From the NCBI GenBank assembly GCA_019635015.1, contig JAHCAG010000001.1:131244-195243 (forward strand): a stretch of DNA of 64,000 nt, given 5' to 3'. Below, one piece after another: positions 33,359 to 42,923 of the stretch. The stretch comes from Burkholderiales bacterium. GTDB lineage: Bacteria > Pseudomonadota > Gammaproteobacteria > Burkholderiales > SG8-41. The translations under genes were made by a program, and so were the position numbers. The first letter of the stretch is position 1; the number at the start of each line of letters is the position of its first letter. The notes under the pieces are model-generated. The model worked only from the letters and a program-made list of their open reading frames with translations, was not told the origin of the DNA and searched no databases.

Positions 33359-34336
33359 ATGTCGAGGACCCTTTTGCGTGCGGCAATCGTGGGTGTCGCC
33401 GCCCTGTCCGCAGTTGCCGCAGGCCCTGCCGCGGCACAGCAGTTCCCCAACAAGATCCTGCGCGTCGTCAATCCCAACGCGCCCGGCGGCAACAGCGACG
33501 TGCTGTTCAGGCTGCTGGCGCCGAAGATGGGCGAAGTGCTGGGCCAGCAACTGGTGATTGATTACCGGCCCGGCGCCGGCGGCAACATCGGCGCGGAAAT
33601 GGTGGCGCGCGCCGCGCCCGACGGCTATACCACGCTGATCGCCGCCGCGAGTTTCCTGATCAACCCCTCGCTGCTGAAGAACATTCCCTTCGACGCCGAG
33701 AAGGACTTCACGCCGCTCGGCATCATCGTCGACATTCCCGCCGGTCTTGCCGTGCATCCCTCGCTGCCGGTGAAAAGCGTGCAGGATCTCGTCGCGCTCG
33801 CCAAGCGGCGGCCGGGTGAACTCAACTACTCCAGCTCCGGCCAGGGCGCGCTGGGCCATCTGTCAGGCGCACTGCTCGACGCCACGGCCGGCATCAAGAC
33901 CGTGCACATCCCCTACAAGGGTGCGGGCCCCTCGATCGTCGATCTCGTCGCCGGGCATGTCCAGTTCTCCTTCGTCAGCATTCCGGCGATCACCGGCCAC
34001 TTGGAGAGCGGGCGGCTGCGCATGATCGCGCAATGCGGCGAGAAACGTTTCGTCTCCTTCCCCAATGTGCCGACCATGGTCGAGTCAGGCGTGAAGGACT
34101 TCGTCATCACCAGCCCCTTCAGCTATCTCGGACCCGCCGGCATCCCGCAGCCGATTGTCAGCCGGCTCAGCGAAGCGTTGCGTGCATCGCTGAACGATCC
34201 GAAAAACAACAAGATGCTGATCGAACGCGGCGCGCAACCCGTCGGCAACACGCCGGCGGAACATGCGGCGCAGATCAAGTCCGAGATCGCCAAGTGGAGG
34301 AGAGTGGCGGCGGCGGCGGGCTTGAAGCCGCAGTAA
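33359..34336 (+). CDS. Bug-family TTT receptor, second of three in tandem
   Basis: 325 residues. The signal peptide ends near GPAAAQ. Ligand loop: LRVVNPNAPGGNSDVLFRL; then IDYRPGAGGNIGAEMVA and HIPYKGAGPSIVDLVAG. The Asn replacing Gly in PGGNSD suggests different ligand contacts. GGAGGAG precedes the ATG. Confidence 0.95.
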   Translation: MSRTLLRAAIVGVAALSAVAAGPAAAQQFPNKILRVVNPNAPGGNSDVLFRLLAPKMGEVLGQQLVIDYRPGAGGNIGAEMVARAAPDGYTTLIAAASFLINPSLLKNIPFDAEKDFTPLGIIVDIPAGLAVHPSLPVKSVQDLVALAKRRPGELNYSSSGQGALGHLSGALLDATAGIKTVHIPYKGAGPSIVDLVAGHVQFSFVSIPAITGHLESGRLRMIAQCGEKRFVSFPNVPTMVESGVKDFVITSPFSYLGPAGIPQPIVSRLSEALRASLNDPKNNKMLIERGAQPVGNTPAEHAAQIKSEIAKWRRVAAAAGLKPQ

Positions 34337-34650
34337 GGCGGCAAGGGCGGAAGGCTCAATCCCGCCTTTCACGCTTCGCGCGGTTCTTGCGGCATCGACT
34401 GAGGGCTTTTGAAACGTCCGTTTGCCCTGGTTTATCCACGGGTGAACGGCCGTTCTTCTGCGCGCTCCGGAGGCCGGTACGCAGCCGGGCCGCGGCTGTT
34501 TCGGTATGGGCGTCATTCCAGACCCGGTGTCCTGGACGCCCCGCATGAAACCGGTTTCACGGGCAATGGCACTGGGTTAGAGTGTCCACCTTGTACACAT
34601 CACGGTGACTCCCCGCCGTCCGCTCCCAACTGATCCGAGGACAATGCGCC
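34337..34650. other. Intergenic region between the second and third tandem receptors
   Basis: 314 bp without a recognisable gene. It probably holds the promoter for the third receptor; I see no clear operator or terminator. Confidence 0.5.
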
Positions 34651-35628
34651 ATGAAAAACATTTCGATTGCCCGATCCTGCACCGTGTTGTGTCTGTTGGC
34701 GCCGGTCGCGATGCCCGCGATCGCGCAAACCGCCTACCCCGAGCGTGCGCTGCGCCTGATCGTGCCCTTTGCCGCCGGTAGCGCGACCGACTCCTCGGCG
34801 CGGATTTTCAGCGTCCAGATGGCCAGCCAGATGGGCCAGCAGATCATCGTCGACAACCGCGCGGGCGCGGGCGGCGCCATCGGCATGCAGGCGCTGGTCA
34901 AGTCCGCGCCCGACGGCTACACCATTGCCTATGCCGGTGCCGGCCCGCTCGCCATCAACCGCAGCATGTCGTCCAACCTGCCCTACGACGTCGAGAAGGA
35001 AGTGCAGGCCATTTCGCAGGCGATCTCCTCGCCGCTGTTGCTGGCGGTGTCGCCGACCCTGCCGGTCAAAAGCGTCAAGGACATGATCGCCCTGGCCAAG
35101 GCGCGGCCCAACCAGTTGTCCTTCGGTTCTGCCGGCAACGGCACCGTCGGTCATCTGGCCGGAGAGTATTTCAAGAGCCTGAGCAAGGCCGACATCCTGC
35201 ATGTGCCGTACAAGGGGGGCGCGCAGGCGGCAGTCGACACCATGTCGGGGTTTGTGCAGTTTCTGTTTGACCCGACCAGCAGCCTGGCCCCGCATGTGAC
35301 CAGCGGGCGCCTGCGCGGCCTGGCCGTGACCGGCCCCCAGCGCGCCAAAGCCTTCCCCAACCTGCCGACCGTGGCCGAATCCGGCCTGCCCGGCTACGAA
35401 GTCACGACCTGGGGCGGCATCATCGGCCCGGTGGGCATACCCCGGAACATCGTGCTCCGCCTCAGCGAAGAGGTGCAGAAGGCGGCCAAGTCGTCCACGG
35501 TCATCGAGCGTTATTCGGTGCTCGGCTCCGATCCGATCGGCACCACGCCGGAGCAGTTCACCGAGTTCATCCGCAAGGAATACCTGAAGTGGGCTGAAGT
35601 CATCAAGCGCGCGGGGCTGAAGCCCTAG
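34651..35628 (+). CDS. Bug-family TTT receptor, third of three in tandem
   Basis: 325 residues. The signal peptide ends near MPAIAQ. Ligand loop: LRLIVPFAAGSATDSSARIF, with AGSATD replacing PGGGSD; then VDNRAGAGGAIGMQALV and HVPYKGGAQAAVDTMSG. A hairpin at 35648 separates it from the convergent M14 peptidase-like gene. Confidence 0.95.
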   Translation: MKNISIARSCTVLCLLAPVAMPAIAQTAYPERALRLIVPFAAGSATDSSARIFSVQMASQMGQQIIVDNRAGAGGAIGMQALVKSAPDGYTIAYAGAGPLAINRSMSSNLPYDVEKEVQAISQAISSPLLLAVSPTLPVKSVKDMIALAKARPNQLSFGSAGNGTVGHLAGEYFKSLSKADILHVPYKGGAQAAVDTMSGFVQFLFDPTSSLAPHVTSGRLRGLAVTGPQRAKAFPNLPTVAESGLPGYEVTTWGGIIGPVGIPRNIVLRLSEEVQKAAKSSTVIERYSVLGSDPIGTTPEQFTEFIRKEYLKWAEVIKRAGLKP

Positions 35629-35647
35629 CCGCGCGCAGCCCCGCCAG

Positions 35648-35672
35648 GCTGCCGCCTGTTGCGGGCGGCAGC
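35648..35672. terminator. Strong hairpin between convergent genes
   Basis: GCTGCCGCC pairs perfectly with GGCGGCAGC across a 7-nt loop. No long T-tract. Probable terminator for one or both neighbours. Confidence 0.5.
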
Positions 35673-35673
35673 T

Positions 35674-36633
35674 TCAGTGGCCGGATACGAAACGGCCCAG
35701 ACGCACCGCGGTCTGCCCGCGGTAGAGCCGTTTCGAGGGCATCACCAGCACGCAGTGATCGTACGGTGTGCGCACTTCGCGTTCGCCGTCCCAGCCGATC
35801 AGTGTGCCGGCCTGCTCGATGACCTCCAGCCCGGTGAACACCCGCGCAAAACGGAATGCCTCGGCGGTGATGGTGACCGGGTGCGTGACCTCGACCGTTT
35901 TTTGCGGGAGCGGCGTGTCGGCGAACCGGAACGGACCCCGCTCGGGATCGATGATGCCGAAGCGGGCCAGAAAACGCAGCGTGGTCTCGCGCGCCACCTC
36001 GACGGTGCGTTTTGCCCAGTGCTGTCCGCACTCGACCAGCAGCGCGTTTTTCGGGCTCGCGGCATCGCCGAAGCCGGCGTAATCGCGCATGCGCCTGCCG
36101 GCCGCGTGCCCGGCATCGCAGACCGCCAGCGCCGGATAGCCGACCTCGGCCGCGAGGATGCGCCCCTTGGCCAGCGGTCCGGCCAGCAGCAGCGGCTCGG
36201 AGGGGTGCTGCATTGAATGGATGTCGAGCAGCAGGTCGGCGCTGTCGAGCAGCGGGCGGATGATGCGCGCACGCTGCAGGTCGACAGTGTTGCGTGGCCC
36301 GTCAAATACTTCGGCGGTCCACACCCGGTTGAAATCCTCCTCGACCCAGCGCGATGCCTCGGGCTGGTCCGGGTCAAACCTTTCGAATGCGGCGACATTG
36401 CAGAACAGCAGCGTCAGTTTGCCGTGCAGCGGACGGATGCCGCCGCGGAGCAGTTCGTCGAGGACGATTGCACCGCAGATTTCGTTGCCGTGGGCCAGCG
36501 CGGTGATCATCACATGGGGCCCGGGTTTGCCGCTGTCGAGCGTGGTGGCGTATTCAATGCCGGTGTTGCCCTTGCGCCAGGGGCTGATGTCCGGCCGGGC
36601 GATTTCCACGGTATAGGCGTTGGGGTCGGTCAT
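35674..36633 (-). CDS. Succinylglutamate desuccinylase/aspartoacylase family zinc protein (M14)
   Basis: 319 residues with M14-type zinc ligands H48 and E51 in TALAHGNEICGA, and H139 in LLLDIHSMQHPSEP. VEEDFNRVW also fits the family. The C-terminal beta domain (VTHPVTITAEAFRFARVFTG) resembles that of deacylases acting on N-acyl amino acids. No signal peptide, so cytoplasmic. Physiological substrate unknown; a role on an imported N-acyl or amide compound is possible. Confidence 0.88.
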   Translation of the reverse strand: MTDPNAYTVEIARPDISPWRKGNTGIEYATTLDSGKPGPHVMITALAHGNEICGAIVLDELLRGGIRPLHGKLTLLFCNVAAFERFDPDQPEASRWVEEDFNRVWTAEVFDGPRNTVDLQRARIIRPLLDSADLLLDIHSMQHPSEPLLLAGPLAKGRILAAEVGYPALAVCDAGHAAGRRMRDYAGFGDAASPKNALLVECGQHWAKRTVEVARETTLRFLARFGIIDPERGPFRFADTPLPQKTVEVTHPVTITAEAFRFARVFTGLEVIEQAGTLIGWDGEREVRTPYDHCVLVMPSKRLYRGQTAVRLGRFVSGH

Positions 36634-36841
36634 TGTGCGGGTGCTGCAAAAAGGGGAAGGGGCGATTTATTTGTCGGTTTGTCGAGTGTAGCCCAGACTG
36701 CCGCGCAATACGTCAAGTACCGGCGATTGTCGAAGTCCCGGCATCCGCGTAAGGTTGTTGGCAGGATGGATGCTGCACTGCTGTGCGGACAATGAGACGC
36801 CGATACAAACATGCGCCGACGCGCGCGTCGGACACCAACCC

Positions 36842-38362
36842 ATGAACCAGCCGCCGGAAGACAGGGAAACAGCCGCACCACCGCACCCCGCGCAGGGCGA
36901 AGGCCTGCAGTCAGCGCCGGGGCAGCCTTTGTCCACCCGGCACCTGATCGTGCTGATGGCGGGGCCCGTGCTGACCGCGGCACTGTTGATGCTGCCGGCG
37001 CCGGAGGGCATGACCCCCGAAGCCTGGCGGCTGGTGGCGCTGGCGTCGTGGATGATCATCTGGTGGATCGGCGAGGCGGTGCCGATTCCGGCCACCGCGC
37101 TGCTGCCGATCCCGCTGATGCCGCTGCTGGACATCGCGCCGCTCACGCCGGTGTCCGCCAATTACGGCCATCCGCTGATTTTCCTGTTTCTCGGTGGCTT
37201 CCTCCTCGCCGCGGCGATGCAGCGCTGGGGCCTGCACCGGCGCATTGCGCTGAACATCGTGCTGGTCGTCGGCACCGGCGCCGGCGGCATCATCGCGGGC
37301 TTCATGGCGGCCACGGCTTTTCTGTCGATGTGGATCTCCAACACCGCCGCGACCATCATGATGTTCGCCGTGGGCCTGTCGGTCATCGAATTCATCGCGC
37401 AGAAAACCCCGGACCGCGCGATGGTGCGCAACTTCGGTGTTGCTCTGATGCTCGGCATTGCCTACGCCGCATCGATCGGCGGGGTGGGCACGCTGATCGG
37501 CTCGCCCCCCAACGCGCTGCTGGCGAGTTACCTGCAGAGCAGCCACAACATCACGGTCGATTTCTTCACCTGGATGAAGATGGGCATGCCCGTGGTGCTG
37601 GTCATGCTGCCGGCGGCCTGGCTGCTGCTGACGCGGATCATCTTTCCGGTCCGCGAGCTGCGCATCGGCGACGCGGGCGGGATCATCCGCGGCGAACTCG
37701 GGGCGCTGGGCACGATGTCCCGGGGCGAACGCGCGGTCGCGGTCGTTTTCGTGTCCGCGGCGCTGGGCTGGATCCTGCGCGAGCCGCTGGCCGGCTGGAG
37801 CGGACTGGAGATCAGCGACACCACGGTCGCCCTCGTCGCGGCACTGCTGCTCTTCGCGTGGCCGGTCTCGCGCGCGCCGGCCCGCTTCGTGCTCGACTGG
37901 GAATCCACGCGCAGCGTTCCCTGGGGCGTGCTGCTGCTGTTCGGAGGCGGCCTCGCGCTCGCCCACGGGTTCAAGGAAACCGGCCTCGCCGCATGGATCG
38001 GTTTGCAGGTCTCGGGCTTCGATGTCAGCACCTGGGTGCTGGTCTTCCTCGTCACCGCGGCCATCGTTTACCTGACCGAGATCACCTCCAACACAGCCTC
38101 GACCGCCACCTTCCTGCCGATACTCGGTGCGGTGGCCGTCGGCCTCGGGCTGGACCCCCGCCTGCTGGCCGTGCCCGTGGCGCTGGGTGCCTCGATGGCC
38201 TTCATGATGCCGGTGGCCACGCCGCCCAATGCGATCGTCTTTTCCTGGGACGGACTCCGGCTGGGCGACATGGTCAGGGCCGGCTTCTGGCTCAACATCA
38301 TCGCCATCGCCGTGATATTCGGCGCGATGCTGCTGCTCGCGCCACTGGTGTTCGGTGTCTAG
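36842..38362 (+). CDS. SLC13 (DASS) family anion/dicarboxylate:Na+ symporter
   Basis: 506 residues with eleven or more hydrophobic segments. The two DASS SNT motifs are present: WISNTAATIMM and EITSNTASTATFLP, each in the helix-hairpin that binds substrate and sodium. GVGTLIGSPPNALLA and MPVATPPNAIVFS are further family signatures. The N-terminal 45 residues are hydrophilic and Pro-rich. Imports dicarboxylates or sulfate with sodium; specificity not readable. The ATG at 36842 was preferred over one at 36755. Confidence 0.93.
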   Translation: MNQPPEDRETAAPPHPAQGEGLQSAPGQPLSTRHLIVLMAGPVLTAALLMLPAPEGMTPEAWRLVALASWMIIWWIGEAVPIPATALLPIPLMPLLDIAPLTPVSANYGHPLIFLFLGGFLLAAAMQRWGLHRRIALNIVLVVGTGAGGIIAGFMAATAFLSMWISNTAATIMMFAVGLSVIEFIAQKTPDRAMVRNFGVALMLGIAYAASIGGVGTLIGSPPNALLASYLQSSHNITVDFFTWMKMGMPVVLVMLPAAWLLLTRIIFPVRELRIGDAGGIIRGELGALGTMSRGERAVAVVFVSAALGWILREPLAGWSGLEISDTTVALVAALLLFAWPVSRAPARFVLDWESTRSVPWGVLLLFGGGLALAHGFKETGLAAWIGLQVSGFDVSTWVLVFLVTAAIVYLTEITSNTASTATFLPILGAVAVGLGLDPRLLAVPVALGASMAFMMPVATPPNAIVFSWDGLRLGDMVRAGFWLNIIAIAVIFGAMLLLAPLVFGV

Positions 38363-38401
38363 CCGGCGGGCGGCGCATCCGTCCAAGATACGGTCGGTTG
38401 A

Positions 38402-38429
38402 TTGACGCATCCGGTCACGCTTCTAGAAT
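38402..38429 (+). promoter_or_regulatory. Predicted sigma-70 promoter
   Basis: TTGACG (38402-38407), a 16-bp spacer and TAGAAT (38424-38429) stand about 160 bp upstream of the CocE/NonD gene. Based on consensus match only. Confidence 0.4.
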
Positions 38430-38586
38430 GATTACGGACGCGCTCGCATATCAACTCATCGATGCGGCATGACATCCGGGTTAAGCAGCCTGTCCCGGAG
38501 CAATTGTTCACATGAATTCTCCAGCCATGCCACAGGCGCTTCACCAGCGTGCTGGCGCGTGGCTTCCCTGAGCAAGGAGTGCCGCA

Positions 38587-40611
38587 TTGAAGACCATCAC
38601 CCGCTTCCCCCACGAATACACCGAGACTGAGGACTGCTGGATTCCCATGCCGGACGGGGTGAAGCTCGCCGCCAAGCTGTGGCTGCCGGACATCGCGCAG
38701 AAACGCGGTGTGCCGACGATCATCGAAATCATCCCCTACCGCAAACGCGACATCTACGCGCCGCGAGACGCCATGCATCACCGCTACTTTGCGGGCCATG
38801 GTTATGCATCCATGCGCATCGACATGCGCGGATCAGGTGATTCAGACGGCATCCAGGGTGTGTTTTCGATCGGCGGCGAGGCCGACGATACGGTTGAGGC
38901 GCTGAAGTGGATTGCGCAGCAGCCGTGGAGCGACGGCCAGGTCGGCATGTTCGGCATTTCCTGGGGTGGTTTCCAGGGCATCCAGACGGCGAACCGTGCG
39001 CCGAAGGAGTTGAAGGCCGTCATCGCCCAGTCCTTCGCCCCCGACCGCTACCGCTACAGCCAGGTTTATCGCGGGGGGTGCGTGCTGCTGCGGTCGATTC
39101 GCTGGTCGAGCCAGCTCTTCGGCTACAAGTCGCGGGCGCCCGATCCCCTGCTCGTCGGGGACAAGTGGCGCGATATGTGGATGGCCCGCCTCGAGCACGA
39201 CACACCGCAGATCGCCGCAGCGCTCAAGCACCAGGCGCATGACCGCTACTGGAGCGCGCGCGCCATCGATTTCCGCAACATCAAGGCGCCGTTCTACGCG
39301 CTGAGCGGCTGGACCGACGGTTCCTATGTCGGCGCGGTGGGGGAGACGCTCGAAAAGCTGTCGGCGCCCGCGAAAGGAATCATCGGGCCCTGGGGGCACC
39401 GTTACGGCCACCTCGGCGTACCGGGGCCGGCCATCGGCCTGCTGCAGGAAGCGTTGCGCTGGTACGATCACTGGATGCGCGGCAAGGACACCGGCATCAT
39501 GCGCGAGCCGAGGTTGATCGCATGGATGCAGCGGTCGGTCCCCGCGAAGTCTTTCTACGCCGAATCACCCGGCCGCTGGGTTGCCGAAGACCGGTGGCCT
39601 TCGCCGAACATCAAACCACGCCGCTTTTTCCTCGCAGCCGACGGCACGCTTGCCGACAAGGGCGGGCGGGCGGCAAAGCGCACCTGGAAGTCGCCCCAGA
39701 CCCTGGGCCTTGCCTGCGGCGAACTGATGCCCTGGTTCCAGCATGGCCCGAGTCCCGAACTTCCCGGTGACCAGCGCATGGACGATGGTCAGTCCCTGTG
39801 CTTCGACAGCCCGCCGCTCAAACAGGATCTGGAAATTCTCGGCACGGCGAAGGCCGAGTTCACGCTCGCCGTGGACCGTCCGACGGCTTTCATATGCGTG
39901 CGTGTCTGTGATGTCGCGCCCGACGGCGCGTCAACGCGCGTGACCTACGGCGTATTCAACCTCACGCACCGCGACGATGCCGCCCGGCCGAAGAAGCTGC
40001 AGCCGGGCACCGAGTACAAAATAAGTTTCCCGCTGATCGACAGCGCGTACTCGTTCGCAAAAGGCCACCGCATCCGCGTTGCCGTCTCCACGACCTACTG
40101 GCCGCTGATCTGGCCGTCGCCGGAACCGGTCACGCTCACACTCGTCGCCGGCAAGAGCGCGCTGTGGCTGCCGGTGCGTCCGCGCACCAAACGCGACGAC
40201 ACGCCGCCGAAATTCAGGCCGCCGGAATCCGCGCCCGCGTTTCCCCGGACAGCGCTCACCCCGGGCGGGCGCAACCGGACGATCCATGCCGATCTCGGCA
40301 AAGGCGAAACCGTGGTCGCCGTGACGGACAGCAGCGGGCGCAACCGTTACGACGAAATCGATCTCGTCGCGGAGGCGCGCTCGACCGAACGCTACAGTGT
40401 CGTGGAGAACGACCCGCTGTCCGCGACGGCGGAAGTGACCTGGGCCTGGGAATTCGAGCGCGGCGACTGGCACATCCGCACCGAAACCCGGACGCACGTG
40501 TCCTGCACGAAGAAGGACTTCGTCATCCGCGCCCGGCTGGAAGCATACGAGGGCAAGAAACGCGTATTTGAACGCGACTTCGAGGAGCGCGTGCCGCGCA
40601 ACGGCAACTGA
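38587..40611 (+). CDS. CocE/NonD family alpha/beta hydrolase (X-Pro dipeptidyl-peptidase type)
   Basis: 674 residues. Nucleophile Ser125 in GMFGISWGGFQG, after SMRIDMRGSGDSDG. GPWGHRYGHLG contains the probable catalytic His. The C-terminal jelly-roll domain (KISFPLIDSAYSFAKGHRIR) is typical of CocE and X-Pro peptidases, but the last 100 residues are extra. Such enzymes cleave esters or acyl-Pro bonds. The start codon is TTG, preceded by AAGGAG at 7 nt. It is followed 19 bp later by a Bug receptor, so the operon pairs an uptake receptor with a hydrolase. Confidence 0.9.
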   Translation: MKTITRFPHEYTETEDCWIPMPDGVKLAAKLWLPDIAQKRGVPTIIEIIPYRKRDIYAPRDAMHHRYFAGHGYASMRIDMRGSGDSDGIQGVFSIGGEADDTVEALKWIAQQPWSDGQVGMFGISWGGFQGIQTANRAPKELKAVIAQSFAPDRYRYSQVYRGGCVLLRSIRWSSQLFGYKSRAPDPLLVGDKWRDMWMARLEHDTPQIAAALKHQAHDRYWSARAIDFRNIKAPFYALSGWTDGSYVGAVGETLEKLSAPAKGIIGPWGHRYGHLGVPGPAIGLLQEALRWYDHWMRGKDTGIMREPRLIAWMQRSVPAKSFYAESPGRWVAEDRWPSPNIKPRRFFLAADGTLADKGGRAAKRTWKSPQTLGLACGELMPWFQHGPSPELPGDQRMDDGQSLCFDSPPLKQDLEILGTAKAEFTLAVDRPTAFICVRVCDVAPDGASTRVTYGVFNLTHRDDAARPKKLQPGTEYKISFPLIDSAYSFAKGHRIRVAVSTTYWPLIWPSPEPVTLTLVAGKSALWLPVRPRTKRDDTPPKFRPPESAPAFPRTALTPGGRNRTIHADLGKGETVVAVTDSSGRNRYDEIDLVAEARSTERYSVVENDPLSATAEVTWAWEFERGDWHIRTETRTHVSCTKKDFVIRARLEAYEGKKRVFERDFEERVPRNGN

Positions 40612-40630
40612 AGCAAAGCAAAGGAGAAAC

Positions 40631-41602
40631 ATGATGAAAGGCCTGAAACTGCTTGCCGTCCTGCTTGCCGCCTCCGGCGTGTTCACAGGTGCGCACGCAC
40701 AGAAATATCCCGAGCGGCCGGTCACGCTGGTGATTCCCTTTCCGCCCGGCGCCTCGACCGATGCGTTCGGGCGCCTTATCGCGCAGCGGATGTCGCTCGA
40801 CCTCAAGCAGCAGGTCGTGGTGGTCAATCGCGACGGCGCGGCCGGTGTCATCGGCACCAACTACGTCGCCCGCTCGGCGCCTGACGGCTACACGCTGCTT
40901 TGGGGCACTTCGTCCGGACTCGCGATCATGCCGGCGCTCAAGAGGAAGCTGCCGTATGACCCGCAGCGCGATTTCGCACCCATCAGCCTGGGTGCAAAAG
41001 TCTCCTGGGTGCTCGCCGTCCACCCCTCGGTGCCGGCCGGCAATGTCAAGGAACTCGTCGCGCTCGCCAAAAAACACCCCGGCAAGCTCAATTTCGCGTC
41101 TGCAGGAACCGGGGGTGCGCCGCACCTCGCCGGCGAGTTGTTCAAGGTCACGACAGGCATTGATGTCATGCACATTCCCTACCGCGGCACGGCGCTTTTT
41201 GCCGTCGACCTCGTCTCGGGGCAGGTGGACTACGGCTTTGCCAGTCCGCTGACGACGCTGCCATTCACACGCACGGGGCGTCTGAAGGTCCTCGCCGTCA
41301 CTGCCGCAAAACGGATCGATGTTTATCCCGACATCCCGACCATGGCCGAGGCCGGTTATCCGGGCTTCGAGCTGACCCAGTGGTACGCGATGGTCGCGCC
41401 CGCAGGCACGCCGGCCGGCATCATCGCGACGCTCAACGCCGCGATCCGCAACGCGCTCACGGATGCCACTTTGATCAAGCGTCTTGCCGAAGATGGCGGC
41501 ATGCCCGCGCCCACGACGCCCGAAGGTCTCGCGGAGTTCATCCGCAACGATACGGCGTCGTATGCGAGGATCGTGGAGAAGGCGGGCATCAAGGGGGAGT
41601 GA
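40631..41602 (+). CDS. Bug-family TTT receptor downstream of the CocE gene
   Basis: 323 residues. The signal peptide ends near TGAHAQ. Ligand loop: VTLVIPFPPGASTDAFGRLI (PGASTD), VVNRDGAAGVIGTNYVA and HIPYRGTALFAVDLVSG. AAGGAG is placed just before the first of two Met codons. Confidence 0.95.
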   Translation: MMKGLKLLAVLLAASGVFTGAHAQKYPERPVTLVIPFPPGASTDAFGRLIAQRMSLDLKQQVVVVNRDGAAGVIGTNYVARSAPDGYTLLWGTSSGLAIMPALKRKLPYDPQRDFAPISLGAKVSWVLAVHPSVPAGNVKELVALAKKHPGKLNFASAGTGGAPHLAGELFKVTTGIDVMHIPYRGTALFAVDLVSGQVDYGFASPLTTLPFTRTGRLKVLAVTAAKRIDVYPDIPTMAEAGYPGFELTQWYAMVAPAGTPAGIIATLNAAIRNALTDATLIKRLAEDGGMPAPTTPEGLAEFIRNDTASYARIVEKAGIKGE

Positions 41603-41605
41603 ATA

Positions 41606-41627
41606 TCCGCCGCTGAAAGTCGGCGGA
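41606..41627. terminator. Hairpin between two convergent Bug genes
   Basis: TCCGCCG pairs with CGGCGGA across an 8-nt loop directly after the stop codon at 41602. No T-tract. Confidence 0.45.
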
Positions 41628-41693
41628 CGCAGGCCGGGGTGTCGCGGATTCGCGCACCGACGGCCTGTTTCCGGGAGATTGCTCCGGGGGGTC

Positions 41694-42755
41694 CTACTCC
41701 GCCGAAATCCCGGCCTCGCGGATTACTTTCGCCCATTTCTTGATTTCGCTGGTGATGTAGGCAGACATTGTCTCTGGAGTGCCCGGCGTGGCTTCGGTGC
41801 CGTCCTCATCGAATATCTTCAGAATCTCCTGCGACTGAAGGGCCTTGTTGACTTCCTGATTCAGGCGCCGGATGACCGTGGCCGGGGTTTTTGCGGGAGC
41901 GAGCAGCCCCGACCAGGCATAGACCTCGATTCCGGGATATCCGGCTTCAGTCAGCGTCGGCACTGACGACAGTTGTTTGGATCGGTTCTGCGCCGCCAAT
42001 GCGATGGCGACCAGCCTGCCGTTTTCAACGTGCGGTCTGGCCGTGGAAATTGCCAGGAAGGCCAGTTCCACCTGCCCCGAAATCAGCGCAGTGATCTGGG
42101 GGCCGGCGCCTTTGTAGCTGATGTGGGTGGCATCGAGCTTTGTGGCCTGCTTGAACAGTTCCATGCCCAGATGTGCCGCGGTTCCGGGACTGGCCGACGC
42201 GTAGTTGAAGCCTTGCGGCCTTGCTTTGGAGAGCGCGACAAGTTCCTTGACCGATTTGGCCGGTACCTTGGGATTCACCGTCAAGACCAGCGGCGTTCGT
42301 GCAAAGAGGGCGATCGGGGAAAAATCCCGGACCGTATCGTAGGGCAACGATTTGGAGAGGCTGGGGTTGGTGACGTGCGTCAACGCGCATACCAGCAAGG
42401 TATGGCCATCAGGATTGGCTTTTGAGGCAATCTCGGTTGCGATTCTGGAGTTTGCTCCGGGGCGGTTGTCAGCGATGATCTGCTGACCCAGGGAGACCGA
42501 TAGTTTCGTGGCAATGGTGCGGGCGACCCTGTCGGTGGCACCTCCCGGCGGGAACGGGAGAATCATGCGGACCGGCCGATTCGGAAATTCCTGTCCGAGG
42601 GCTGGCCTGCACATGGCCGCCATGCAGAAAATCAGCATCAATGCCACGGGCACCGCCAGGCCGGCGTGCCGTTTGGGTGCCTGCGTGATGGATCTCCGAT
42701 CAGGGGAAAGGGCCGGCCCTGATTGAAAGCTGATGTGAGGCAATACCGTGAACAT
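41694..42755 (-). CDS. Bug-family TTT receptor, divergent from the IclR gene
   Basis: 353 residues. There is an unusually long N-terminus before the hydrophobic core (LAVPVALMLIFCMAAMCRPALGQ), then MILPFPPGGATDRVART, IADNRPGANSRIATEIA and HISYKGAGPQITALISG. The ATG at 42755 has AGGAGGAG upstream; Met codons at about 42818 lie before this ribosome site. Divergent from the IclR regulator, with a perfect palindrome between, so it is probably its target. Confidence 0.92.
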   Translation of the reverse strand: MFTVLPHISFQSGPALSPDRRSITQAPKRHAGLAVPVALMLIFCMAAMCRPALGQEFPNRPVRMILPFPPGGATDRVARTIATKLSVSLGQQIIADNRPGANSRIATEIASKANPDGHTLLVCALTHVTNPSLSKSLPYDTVRDFSPIALFARTPLVLTVNPKVPAKSVKELVALSKARPQGFNYASASPGTAAHLGMELFKQATKLDATHISYKGAGPQITALISGQVELAFLAISTARPHVENGRLVAIALAAQNRSKQLSSVPTLTEAGYPGIEVYAWSGLLAPAKTPATVIRRLNQEVNKALQSQEILKIFDEDGTEATPGTPETMSAYITSEIKKWAKVIREAGISAE

Positions 42756-42799
42756 GCGACTCCTCCTTCCCCGTGGGCTGGTCATGCCCATCCCGTATC

Positions 42800-42816
42800 G
42801 TTCTGTCTGACAGAAC
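42800..42816. promoter_or_regulatory. Perfect palindrome, likely IclR-family operator
   Basis: GTTCTGTC-T-GACAGAAC has 8-bp perfect arms and sits 45 bp upstream of the Bug start, in the divergent region shared with the IclR gene. Palindromes of about 15 bp are typical IclR-family sites. Confidence 0.65.
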
Positions 42817-42923
42817 AAAGGTTCTAATATTGATCAGTCTGAATAGGCCTTGTAAGATTGTCAAGACACGAAAACACCGGCACAGCGCGGGCACCGAGAT
42901 CCCGGCCAATAACCGACAAAGAC

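Noticed and set aside
36911..38410. 499-codon minus-strand frame opposite the SLC13 transporter
   Set aside because: Low-complexity His/Arg/Asp-rich shadow of the transporter gene, with no motifs.
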